Shown here piece by piece: positions 55,585 through 64,000 of a DNA stretch of 64,000 bases. The DNA lies in the NCBI GenBank assembly GCA_977006965.1, contig OZ345355.1, positions 2,914,001 through 2,978,000 on the forward strand, read 5' to 3'. The translations under genes were made by a program, and so were the position numbers. Within the stretch, counting starts at the first letter, position 1; each line of letters starts with the position of its first letter. The notes under the pieces are model-generated. The model was not told the DNA's origin and made no database searches. It saw only the letters and a program-made list of their open reading frames with translations. This DNA comes from Phymatolithon calcareum (Eukaryota; Rhodophyta; Florideophyceae; Hapalidiales).

Positions 55585-56952
55585 ACCGAGCCAACACCGG
55601 CAAAGCGCAGTACCACCCAGGACTGCTTACAGTACTCATCCTCGCCCATCTTCATCGCGAAGCGCCAGTTTATCATCCACAGTCACAATCAGAAGCTCAT
55701 CAAATAGACAAAAAAGCATCCATAAAACCTTTACCATCTCTAAACGCCCTTTTCCGGGCTCTCTCTCCTACGTCTTGAAGGGCTCTTGTGACCAACCATC
55801 ACAAAACGAACCTGATGTCGTCGTGCCTGACAGCGAGCCGAATACTGTCGCTTTTGGGGAACCATGGTTCGAGCGCCAAGCTTCAGGACCGAATCGGGTC
55901 TAAGTTTCCTCTCAGTTCTGAAGACTTTGCGCTCTTACCAGAGACATCTTATCAGAAAATGATGGTATTGGTATTCATACAGAGTAAGATTGCGTCATGA
56001 AGATTTTTCCCCAAGTTCACATGGGAAATTTTTCTGCTCTGGCGTTCGCTAAGCTGAGAATAATTGGACAACAAGAGACTACATTGACAGAGATGATTGA
56101 GTTTTTCGGAATAATTATCCTCATGACAAGAGTTGAGCTCAGCGCCGAGAGCAATTTTTGGAGGGCAACAAGGCCAATTAAGTATCTCAACTCTCCTTCT
56201 TCTTCAAAGACTGGTATGCCGCTCGCCGAACACTTCCAGTGAATATCATTCACTGCGCAACCAAGTGGAACATGTAGTCTGCGCAGCACCGCTGGTCGCT
56301 CGGTCAAGATTCTGTCGATGCCATATCTGACCCCAGAAAGCGCACTGTGCCTCCGTCGGACCTGAGATGCTTCCGTGAGTCCATATCCCGTTGGTATGGG
56401 AACAGAGGTCACTAACCGGAGAACGGTTGGGAGATACAGCACTCGGCGAGTGGAAGAAGTGCGATAATCCTGCACCTTCAACAAGTGCGACTATAGTTCA
56501 TAGAAGTCATCAACTCTTCTGGCAATTTCCGTGATTGTTAGATGACTTTTATTCTCAGGTGCCCGTGCAGAGGGTCAGCAGCACATGAAGCAGCGAAGGT
56601 ATTGTCAAGTGATGTTCGAGCAACTCATCGGTAACACATTTGCCACGCGCATTAATCGTCGACGTTTCGTCGCTAAAGAACGTATATTTGCATTCGCGAG
56701 CGGTGTTAGAACCCTCTTAACTCCCAAGAAAAAGAAAAGGAGGACTCAGGATATCATAGTGACTACTTGTGCTGTTCAAAACAACTGCTAGCTGGGAAAT
56801 TCAAGACGAAGACCCTCTTGTGCTCATATTCTAATAGGCGTGAAAATGCCACACTATATATTTGTGGCGCTTCTACTGGCAGTAACTGTTTCGCTAAGCA
56901 CGTTGAAGACTTCCTTGAGCTTCACGCTTTTAACGAGCCTGATAGTGCCTAG
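55556..56952 (+). pseudogene. PiggyBac-like transposase relic
   Basis: TEMIEFFGIIILMTRVELSA followed by NFWRATRP and KTGMPLAEHF (55997-56242) matches the N-terminal part of the DDE_Tnp_1_7 fold (FFGI..MTR.E, LW, KTGM). In another frame at 56359, CFRESISRWYGNRGH, then PENGWEIQHSASGRSAIILH, matches the block that holds a catalytic Asp (DES.SRWYG, KP.NG.E.....CGRSG.ML); that Asp is Arg here. Several stops and shifts. A last open piece (56767-56952) is Cys/His-poor. Confidence 0.65.
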
Positions 56953-57044
56953 CTTTCGTCTCCAAAACTTAAATCATTTTCAGTCCTCAATTGAGTAAAA
57001 ATGTGTCCTCAATTGAGGAAAAAATCCCGGCACATAGACACTAG

Positions 57045-58920
57045 TGTCTAGTTTACTGAAATTTTCCCTCAATTGAGGGGCACTTTCCCCTCAATTGAGG
57101 GTATGAGACTCATAAAAAAATTTGCAAACGAAAGGGCTCCAATATCAAGCTCTTCGACAGCGTTAAGCTTATGGATAACAACAACGCGCTTCGTGAAACA
57201 GTCTCAACCAAATGAATGAGACAGATGCATGTTTCGCCACCATAAAGCTTGCTACATCATGAACATATGGCAGTCATTTTCCTCACTTTGCAAACTTTGC
57301 GGTTGATTTGCGCCGCAAAAGTAGTCGTCATGGTATTCGAATTCTTCCTTGTCTTCTCGGTGGGAATGAAGTGGGTTCGAACACCGCTCTCTAACGTAAT
57401 TGTACTATATGAATTGAATGAATGTTGACGAGTAGTACTGGAGTTAAATGCAGTATAGATGAATTGCTGGATCAGTACTTCATGTTATCTTTGCTGCATC
57501 ACGCGCCGCTGACACTCTGGATGACCTTCAGATATTAGAAACGAGTTATCAACCAAGAAAGTTGCCGGAATGTGTTCACACGAAGTGACCATTGGAGCAG
57601 TGTGGGTTCGTCGTTCGACGCCGAAATATTCTCGGCGGTCTGAACTTTTGAGGAGATAGAACAGTTGCGAATCCCATTCGTACACCACATTCGCTGGTTT
57701 GCAGACAGAAGAAGCGTCCTCCATGCGCTGACCGGGCAACGATGGATATATGGGGAGATGACAAGCTGTTGGATACTATGGAAAGGCATTACGGAGTCAA
57801 GTCTGGTGACGCATCAAAATAGAGCCTTAACCATAGAATCTGCGCCGTCGATTGTCATTCGGCGCCTGTCGACAAAGCTTAGGAGTATGCAGTTGTTACC
57901 CCCAGAGCGCAATATAAGCTACAAGCGCGCTGACATTACTCTCAATCAACTTACCGCACTATGTTGCTCGTTGGTAACAGTTTTTCAAGATGTTCCCGTT
58001 GACTATGACCCTATATGCAAGACATGCTCTGTGAGAATCAAGGGGAACGTGGAGCATCTACTCCTACGCTGTACTGGAAGGAATGAATCAAAGCGCCAGA
58101 CTATTGTCAGAGTTGCCACTAAAACGGTGGAGGAAATATGCATTGAGAAACGGGTCGAAGTACTCAAGTTCGTGAACAATGAGGGGCTGTTTGAAAACAT
58201 CGCAAAAATCTTAGAGAGCGTAGCGAAGAGAGCCCCCAAAAGGCGCCTAGTGCTTCTGAGGACTGCGTTGCAGCTTGGTTGGTTTTTCGTTGCGAATGGA
58301 GCAGGAAAATTGGCGTTTTCTGATGAAGGTTGGCGAAGACGAGTACTGTAAGCAGGAATTGGCAATGCTAAACTTTTCCAGTGTGGGCTCGGTCCAAGGT
58401 GCCAAACGGGCTGAACCACCATCATCAGGTTTTTATGAAATAAGGCTAACAATCTTGACGGTAGCAATCTTAATCTTCTTCACTGGGTGCTGAATTAGGA
58501 CCCATTTTACGCACAGTGACGTGCTTACGAGACCACCGATCTTCTCTTCAATTACATCCTGAGCCGTACCAATCAAATTTATTGACTTGGAAATGGCTGC
58601 CTATAGTCTACAACATTCTTCTCGAGCAAGCGCCTTCGTTTCCTTGACATGTGGCTGCAACGACCCGTAGACGGGATCCTTTTTCTTGCGGCACAGCAGG
58701 TCTGCTTCTTAAGAGTAGACAGCACATTTTTGTTCCTAGCCCAGCACGATGTGATTTGCAGGTAGTAGTTGCGCTACTCCTCGCACAGAAGACAAGCTCG
58801 GCTTTCCGACTCTGGCGTGAGCGAGCTGTTTTGCCTTCGTTTTATAGATTTTTTCGAGCTTTTAAATCACCCCTCAATTGAGGGATTTACACTCAATTGA
58901 GGTGGTTAGTAAACTAGACA
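57045..58920 (+). mobile_element. TIR element 2 at a CTAG site, 1876 bp
   Basis: Perfect 13-bp ends TGTCTAGTTTACT (inverted at 58920), flanked by CTAG at 57041-57044 (shared with element 1) and 58921-58924. Each end carries two palindromes of type CCCTCAATTGAGGG (57066-57079, about 57089-57102; 58871-58884, and a variant at about 58891-58902). The first 6 bases TGTCTA are shared with element 1. No transposase is recognised. Confidence 0.85.
57758..58351 (+). CDS. Zinc-knuckle ORF in TIR element 2 (197 aa)
   Basis: The frame is also open upstream to 57665 without ATG. In its middle is YDPICKTCSVRIKGNVEHLL then LRC, a C-x2-C-x8-H-x4-C knuckle like that at the C-terminus of many LINE reverse transcriptases. 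The remainder is Lys/Arg/Val-rich and helical (KTVEEICIEKRVEVLKFV). It may be a captured LINE tail or an unknown accessory protein. No RT motif. Confidence 0.4.
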   Translation: MTSCWILWKGITESSLVTHQNRALTIESAPSIVIRRLSTKLRSMQLLPPERNISYKRADITLNQLTALCCSLVTVFQDVPVDYDPICKTCSVRIKGNVEHLLLRCTGRNESKRQTIVRVATKTVEEICIEKRVEVLKFVNNEGLFENIAKILESVAKRAPKRRLVLLRTALQLGWFFVANGAGKLAFSDEGWRRRVL

Positions 58921-58924
58921 CTAG

Positions 58925-59586
58925 TGCACGATTCCCAGTTCGACTCCATCATTTTAAAGCTAGTATAGAAACATGTTCACGACTTCGTCACCAGCGTGAA
59001 TGTATTCAACTAATTGCTGTGGTTCTCTATAAATCTTGGATGTCAGGATTTGCGGGTTCGCCCCCCGTCCGAAAGAGATCGCCCACATAGAAGATACCTT
59101 ACTAAACAGCACTAAAAACGAAGAAAAATGCGATTACAGTAACTTTGGCTTAGTATAGAAACATGCTCATGTCGGCGATGGTTCCCTTTTTGATATACTG
59201 TTTTCGCCTTTCTTTCCTCCTTATCTTGATGTCGCGGAGCTTGGGTTCCCGAAGAATTGCCGATGCGAAGGCCATGAATGTCCGTGTCGCTGAGAAAATC
59301 CAACGTCTGATCGCCAGAATCAATAATTTTTGGAAAATCCGATATTTATCATAATATTGCGCTTCCCACAGAATCCTTGGTAAGTGCTGGTTGTGGATAC
59401 GAATCAATGGGACAATTCTGTGGACATCATCACTGATATCATTGGCGTGTATATGATACTATAGCCCTTTGTGAACAGATACTGTAGAGTTCTACATGCA
59501 ACGTTTGTTAATGTTGCAAACGTGGTACTGCTTTTCTCTATCTACGATGCACGGAGTAGTGATGCCTTCCTCATTATAATGAGGAC
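58925..59586. other. Array flank upstream of the second palindrome
   Basis: It matches 28735-29383. A minus-strand frame (59150-59407; 29219 downward in unit 1) stays recognisable (MIRIHNQH, RILWEAQYYDKYRI) but has no known domain. Confidence 0.45.
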
Positions 59587-59690
59587 CCCGTCAAACTTTG
59601 GCACTGCAGCATTTCGCGCAAATGATGTCTTCCATTACAATGAGGAGGGCATCATTTGCGTGAAATGCTGCAGTGCCAAAGTTTGACGGG
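59587..59690. repeat. 104-bp palindrome, orientation B
   Basis: Same arms and length as 29384-29487, but the loop reads TCTTCCATTACAATGAGG, the reverse complement of the unit 1 loop. The arm mismatch is also swapped (TTCGCGC left, TTCACGC inverted right). The flanks are in the same orientation in both copies. Confidence 0.9.
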
Positions 59691-59992
59691 TTTGACGATC
59701 GGTGAGGCCGAGGATGTATTTGATGTTGCACAGCTTGATGATCTGATTGGACGAACAGTTGTATTGTTTCCATCTGTTTGTTGCTCGTAGTCTGCATCTC
59801 GCCCCGAAATATATTCCGTTCTACGTCGAGGTACGGTAGAGGTGCGAATCCCCGCTATTCAAAGCAGGAGCAGCGCGCTAGACCTAGGTTTACGTCACGG
59901 AGCCCCTACATGTGAATAGGCGTTGTCCACCCATTCGTGGACTAATGATTGTGTATAGTTATCCTTCTCTATCCCAGTCCGACAACATCGAA

Positions 59993-60721
59993 ATGGACTT
60001 CTTGACGCCGATTACATTGTTCGCCCTTAACGGCATGATATTCATTGCGATTAACGTGCTCTGGGTGTTCTTCGCCGAAGTCTTCGTGCGCATGGGCTTC
60101 GAATTGTATTTAACTCGTCAACTTCTGCTGGGCAGAGTTTTGAGAATACAGGAGATGCCGTTGGGCCCATGGTCATTTCTTGCCTTCACCGACGGCACGA
60201 GGCGGATGGGGATCCAGATCTTGTTTCTCTTCTTGTTATTCTTCGCTGTATCGCTTACCCTTGAGTTTGGCTTCAAAGCGGATACATACTTCAAGTTTAC
60301 CGTCAAGTCCACCAGCGTACTCGCTCTCAATCAGGATGGTGGAACATTCAACGCGTTGCGGGACCGCGGATTTCTTCTGGAGAACACAGGATATTATATC
60401 GCGAATATGAACAGCTGTCTCGATTCAATGAAAGGTCATTTAGAACAGTTCGAGTCAAACTCGTCGTCGTTGCCGCTCACTAGAAGATACAGCTGTGACT
60501 TCAAGATTTACTTTCCGGTCACGAGGCAAAGCACTGGGCAGCCGTTCTGCAGTAATCGCGGCGCTGAAGTCAATGGAGCTGTTGTGATGTTCATGGGCAT
60601 GAGCGCGGATAGGGACCGTGGGCTGAGCGTGAAGCGCGAGGAGAACACCAATCCCCATTTCGTCAACCTAAGAAAGTTTCGCTTCCCGTGCAATTACCAC
60701 GCAGAAGAAGAGTTTTGTTGA
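59993..60721 (+). CDS. Short array membrane protein, complete copy (242 aa)
   Basis: MDFLTPITLFALNGMIFIAI opens TM1 (about 13-33); TM2 is MGIQILFLFLLFFAVSLTLEF (about 72-93). Residues about 95-225 match the long form including GFLLENTGYYIANMNSCLD. After NLRK it diverges to FRFPCNYHAEEEFC. The frame is open upstream to 59912, but ATG 59993 matches the starts of all family members. Compared with 29788 it keeps the 23 residues lost there. Both membrane segments are near the N-terminus, so the roughly 150-residue C-terminal part lies on one side of the membrane. Confidence 0.7.
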   Translation: MDFLTPITLFALNGMIFIAINVLWVFFAEVFVRMGFELYLTRQLLLGRVLRIQEMPLGPWSFLAFTDGTRRMGIQILFLFLLFFAVSLTLEFGFKADTYFKFTVKSTSVLALNQDGGTFNALRDRGFLLENTGYYIANMNSCLDSMKGHLEQFESNSSSLPLTRRYSCDFKIYFPVTRQSTGQPFCSNRGAEVNGAVVMFMGMSADRDRGLSVKREENTNPHFVNLRKFRFPCNYHAEEEFC

Positions 60722-61728
60722 AGTTGTGTAGAATTGAGTTTGAAGAGCCGGTAGATCATTTGATGAAGCAAATGATGTATTTCTGAAAGAGAATTTGACT
60801 ATTCGAGAAAGAAGAAGCGAGAGTTTTTATTTATAGTTTTCCAACGCATCCGCAGACGCTTATTCGAAGAAGATGAAAAGTAGAATTTATTTTAAGAGTT
60901 ACCAGCTCATCTGCTGACGCTTGGGACCACTTTTTGGGTACCATGCTTGGTTCGATTCTGTCCGGGGAACAGTTTCTTATGGTTGGAGTTCCGCGGTTCG
61001 ATTAGGGGAATCGGGTCTTACTCCTTTCTGAGAAGATGAGCCATTTTCCTGGCGAAAATCCTGATGAGGGCAAGCTCAAGCTGAGTGTACCTTAAATGGC
61101 TTCTATATCGTACCAGAGACCACAGAAAAGTGTTGAAGTTCTGTTCAAGACAAGATGATCAGGGCGTCGAACACTGGGAGAAGATGTGGAAGTAACAAAG
61201 CCTGTTCATGGGATAACGTTGTTCTTTTGAGTACAGCGTTTGGATCAATTTATTCTTCACAGAGGGCTAGCCCAGGACAGATTTCACGGATTATCAAAAA
61301 GAAACTTTCAAATACTTGTCCCTGAGCGCTGAGGGTGACTTCACCAATCACTAAGCTCTATCTGTATCCCAGTTAGGGCTTTTCGTAGGTCTCCAGTGTT
61401 CGTATTCGATTTTCCCCCGGAACGAAAAAAACTCACTTGTTGAGATCTCGCTTTCTATCGGGCGAGTTGCACATACGTTGGCGACTGACGAAATTGCTTT
61501 CTTTCAGAGTAAAGTAGTGCAGTTACCGTCAAATGTTAGTATGTGCACCGCAATGAGAGAACCGAACTGGACAAGTGGAGGCCAAATGGCACGTAGGATT
61601 GGCCTACCACCGTGTTTTGAATGATCTTCCGTATTTCGTATGAACTGTAATCATGCCGATAGCCCTTGCAAATACTCGCTGGTCATACTTCCTCCGTGTT
61701 AAAACCCTTAGATGTCCTTGATAGTCTT
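60722..61728. other. 3' flank of the short gene and start of unit 3
   Basis: It matches 30448-31410. No gene. Interrupted at 61729 by the Gypsy LTR. Confidence 0.6.
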
Positions 61729-61994
61729 TGTAACGCCTCGAGGTTGGTTGTAAAGAAAAGGTTGTTTTACTTCATGATCGATGCCCTCTTCTCCGGTGAG
61801 GGGAGAAGAGAACCGCTTAAATAGGCAAATTTCGCCCTCCAGCTTTCAAGCCTCCAGCTATTGGCTAAATTCGCAATCGCTAAAAATCTAACTACCAGCT
61901 CTCGGGATGTTCTCGCATCCCTCGAGTTATCTCCTTGGGTTGCGTGGCTTCCCATGAGATCAGCTCTGGCAAGCTATGCCATGAAATGTTTACA
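61729..61994 (-). repeat. Gypsy LTR (3'), 266 bp
   Basis: On the plus strand it starts TGTAACGCC and ends TTTACA (minus strand TGTAAACATTTC to GGCGTTACA), giving TGTAA/TTACA ends. The minus-strand TATTTAAG at about 61816-61824 could be its TATA box. A G-rich tract, ATGGGGCGC, precedes the LTR on the minus strand as polypurine tract. Confidence 0.8.
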
Positions 61995-62031
61995 GCGCCC
62001 CATACACTTGCCGACTTGCTTGGTGAGTGTA

Positions 62032-64000
62032 TCAAAAGTTCGTGATCATGGCATTCGCTTTAGTTGCCAGCTTCTTTTTCTTGGTCTTCTGTAAGAATTC
62101 GGCCAGTTGCTCTGGAACATCTTCATGTAGGTCTTTGATGGAATTCCATGTCCAATCCACTTTGTCTGGAAGTCCCATCCACTGCACTTGTACAAAAATC
62201 CCATCGCTTGCTTCACCAATATCCTTCAGACTTTCAATCATTTCAAATTTCGCTTCCGAGTGTTCAGCATGTTCAAGCAGCTTTTTCGACACTTGTTTGC
62301 CGTCCATATTCACCTTGTAAGTATGTAAGCGTCCAGCGTGCACAGTTTCTTTGTTATCTTTCGTCAGATCCGTAACTTCATAAACCAGTTCGCTCAATAC
62401 ATCGGTGATCCTTTTTGGACCAGTCCAGCGGAACTTCATCTTATGTCCCTTATCTTGTGCTCTTCGTACCAGTACCAAATCTCCCATGTTAAAATTCGGA
62501 TTCATGATATTTGTCTTCTTGTTATGATGTTCAATATGCCTTTTCCGGTTCATATTCACTTTTTTCGTCACGCTCTTGTGCATTTCATCAAAAGCGCTCT
62601 GCAGCATATCAATGTGCACGAGCTGTAAAGCTCTTATATGAGTCAAAGTACCTGACTCATGAATGTCCGTTGTCCCATTCTCCAGAATCAAATGTGACCG
62701 TGCGGGTTTCAATCCAGTCATTACTTCGAGAGGTGATCTGTACGTTCCATCGCTCCTTATGCCGAGTCTTTTCAAAGGTGCCTCGTTCAAAGTTGTCATT
62801 ACCATGCCCACAACTGCAGGCCAATCATGGGGTCCAAGCTTCATTTCTGACTGCAGTGCTTTACAAGCCGCCAGTGTGTGCCTCATGCAATTCTCCACAG
62901 TTCCATTAACCCATGGGGAATATGCAACAGTAAACGAGTGCTTAATGTTATGAGTCTTGGCCAAGCATTTCATCACTTCATTCTTAAAGTGTGAACCTTG
63001 ATCGCTTACCCAGTATTTCATTGCCGTAAATGTCCTTATCCACCGTGCAATTTCATTTGATACTTCTTCTGCATCTGCCTTTATCGCCGGGCATAACCAT
63101 AAATATGAAGACAGATCATCACGAAGCACAAGTAAGTACTTCTTGTCGTTCGACCCTTTCCCCATGAACAGGAAGTCGAAGTGAAGTATCTGATTCGGTT
63201 CAGTTGCATGATGTGTTGTTGACAGTGGACGTGGTATCTTGTTTCCCGTTTTGGAGACAAGGCAGTGTATGCAATTTCGAATGAACTCTTTGCAATCATC
63301 CGCCATTGTATCCCATATATATACTTCCTTCAATGCATTTAGCGTCGAGTCAAATCCTCTATGACCCGTGCACCCACAATGTCCAATAGTCAAAAGTTTG
63401 AGCTGCAAATCAATGGATATTGGCGGTATCCAAATCTTGTCTCCCATTTTGTAACATCCTGATGTCACATTTATGCAGTCTTTTGGTAAGATATTACCTT
63501 CTTTGGTAAATTTCTCTTGCTCCTTTTTCACCAATTCTTCGGACGGCCACTCAAAACCTTCATCCATTGGTGATTCCACTATATCCTGTTCTTGTAGCAA
63601 TAACGTTACGCGCTTGATAGTGAATTGCTTTCCTCGGTATCCTGCAAACCACCTTGTCATTATGTCCGCCATGACGTTTTTGTCTCCATCTATATGTTCG
63701 ATAACATAAGAGAATCGGGATAGGTATAATGCCCATCTTTGCACTTTTGTGACAACGTAGCGCCCCAATGCTGGTTCAAGAGCTCTAGGATTGTACACAA
63801 ATAGAAGATTCCGATGGTCCGAAAACACGTGGATGTCTGTTTCAACCATGAACATGTAGTCCATTTTCCGAAATACCGTGAATATCGCGAATAATTCTTT
63901 TTCGTAAGTACTCCAACGCCTTGCTGTGTCCGTGAATGCAGATCCCAAGAATCCAAGTGGTTCATGTACCTGCTCCATTGCAGGTTTGTTCAACTCCTCT
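62032..64000 (-). CDS. Ty3/Gypsy polyprotein C-terminal part: RNase H, integrase, chromodomain
   Basis: Open from the right edge (no start seen) for 656 codons. RNase H: RRWSTYEKELFAIF and HVFSDHRNLLFVY. Integrase zinc site: GHCGCTGHRG and CKEFIRNCIHC (HHCC). Catalytic core: HFDFLFMG (D), VSDQGSHFKNE (D), WVNGTVEN (E). A GPY/F-like module: FRWTGPKRITDVLSELVYEV. The C-terminus IFVQVQWMGLPDKVDWTWNS, then LHEDVPEQLAEFL, is a chromodomain, which in chromoviruses directs integration to marked chromatin. No stops. Protease and RT lie beyond the edge. Confidence 0.93.
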   Translation of the reverse strand, partial: EELNKPAMEQVHEPLGFLGSAFTDTARRWSTYEKELFAIFTVFRKMDYMFMVETDIHVFSDHRNLLFVYNPRALEPALGRYVVTKVQRWALYLSRFSYVIEHIDGDKNVMADIMTRWFAGYRGKQFTIKRVTLLLQEQDIVESPMDEGFEWPSEELVKKEQEKFTKEGNILPKDCINVTSGCYKMGDKIWIPPISIDLQLKLLTIGHCGCTGHRGFDSTLNALKEVYIWDTMADDCKEFIRNCIHCLVSKTGNKIPRPLSTTHHATEPNQILHFDFLFMGKGSNDKKYLLVLRDDLSSYLWLCPAIKADAEEVSNEIARWIRTFTAMKYWVSDQGSHFKNEVMKCLAKTHNIKHSFTVAYSPWVNGTVENCMRHTLAACKALQSEMKLGPHDWPAVVGMVMTTLNEAPLKRLGIRSDGTYRSPLEVMTGLKPARSHLILENGTTDIHESGTLTHIRALQLVHIDMLQSAFDEMHKSVTKKVNMNRKRHIEHHNKKTNIMNPNFNMGDLVLVRRAQDKGHKMKFRWTGPKRITDVLSELVYEVTDLTKDNKETVHAGRLHTYKVNMDGKQVSKKLLEHAEHSEAKFEMIESLKDIGEASDGIFVQVQWMGLPDKVDWTWNSIKDLHEDVPEQLAEFLQKTKKKKLATKANAMITNF

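Larger units (their letters stand above)
55057..57040 (+). mobile_element. TIR element 1 at a CTAG site, 1984 bp, PiggyBac-like
   Basis: Perfect 13-bp ends TGTCTATGTGCCG (inverted at 57040), flanked by CTAG at 55053-55056 and 57041-57044. Next to each end are two palindromes of type GTCCTCAATTGAGGAC (55073-55088 and about 55094-55109; about 56982-56995 and 57005-57018). Unit 1 lacks the element (about 28722). It contains a decayed PiggyBac-like transposase. Confidence 0.85.
30597..60870 (+). repeat. Tandem unit 2 (30.3 kb)
   Basis: This is the second copy of the unit, matching unit 1 over genes and spacers. Insertions confined to it are a LINE tail (37511-38089), LTRs (40281-40693, 41836-42258), a full LINE (48241-54068) and two TIR elements (55057-58920). 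Its Copia element keeps integrase and reverse transcriptase remnants that the unit 1 copy has lost. Confidence 0.85.
60871..64000 (+). repeat. Start of tandem unit 3 (cut by right edge)
   Basis: The sequence from 60871 to 61728 matches 30597-31410 and 1797-3410. At 61728, within GATAGTCTT, it is broken by a Gypsy LTR. At the same point units 1 and 2 continue as GATAGTCTTGCACAATAA (about 3400 and 31410). Confidence 0.8.
61729..64000 (-). mobile_element. Ty3/Gypsy chromovirus, 3' part (cut by right edge)
   Basis: One LTR and the 3' two thirds of pol are inside the window. It is inserted in unit 3 at GATAGTCTT, whose uninterrupted form is seen at about 3400 and 31410. The continuous pol frame suggests a recent insertion. 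Confidence 0.9.

Noticed and set aside
57360-57395. GGGTTCGAACACCGC, B-box-like
   Set aside because: No matching acceptor, D or anticodon arm nearby.
55070-58905. CCTCAATTGAGG repeats considered as a CRISPR-like or regulatory repeat array
   Set aside because: They occur only in pairs next to the TIR tips of two elements, with no regular spacers; transposon subterminal motifs explain them.
59840-59910. tRNA-like segment (GCGAATCCCCGCTATTC, AAAGCAGGAGC, CTAGACC) also at about 29638-29710
   Set aside because: A B-box-like sequence can be read on the minus strand, but the T-stem and acceptor stem do not pair. It may be a tRNA-derived remnant; not supportable as a tRNA.

Overview
The window is eukaryotic nuclear DNA. 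There are no operons, ribosome-binding sites, tRNAs or rRNAs. Coding sequence is sparse, and LTR retrotransposons (Copia, Gypsy), an APE-type LINE, a CACTA-like DNA transposon, PiggyBac-like DNA and several MITEs fill most of it. The only clear cellular enzyme is a type II membrane sulfotransferase cut by the left edge. A sulfotransferase, intron-poor genes and heavy transposon load would fit a red alga that makes sulfated polysaccharides, but the sequence does not fix the lineage.

The main architecture is a tandem array. After the sulfotransferase (1-662) and a diverged stretch (663-1796), one unit starts at about 1797, repeats at about 30597 and starts again at about 60871 before the right edge. 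Spacing is 28.8 and 30.3 kb. After subtracting insertions found in only one copy, the ancestral unit is roughly 17-19 kb. Each full unit carries, in order: a spacer, a 214-residue helical ORF (4598, 32605), a long three-TM membrane protein (8958 intact; 35396 with an in-frame stop), a Copia element (11762-15692; 38852-47749), a flank with a 104-bp hairpin (29384, 59587), and a short two-TM version of the membrane protein (29788, 59993).

Because the units are paralogous, one copy serves as the empty site for insertions in the other. Unit 1 alone has two C-tailed retroposons, a LINE tail, a 274-bp hAT-like MITE, a 10.5-kb CACTA-like element (15833-26316), a 100-bp MITE and a 972-bp TIR element. 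Unit 2 alone has a LINE 3' fragment, LTR insertions, a 5.8-kb LINE (48241-54068, itself split by a solo LTR) and two head-to-tail TIR elements at CTAG sites (55057-58920). Unit 3 is interrupted by a chromodomain Gypsy element that runs off the right edge.

Possibly new biology: (a) the amplified long/short membrane-protein family with its helical companion ORF; (b) the paired CTAG-target elements with element-specific subterminal palindromes, one holding a decayed PiggyBac-like transposase; (c) the CACTA-like element carrying a decayed ZNFX1/UPF1-like helicase and a basic zinc-finger protein; (d) a 104-bp palindrome found in opposite orientations in two array copies. Most transposon genes are decayed. 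Those that look open are the two long/short membrane genes, the helical ORFs, LINE ORF1, the CACTA zinc-finger ORF and the Gypsy polyprotein.
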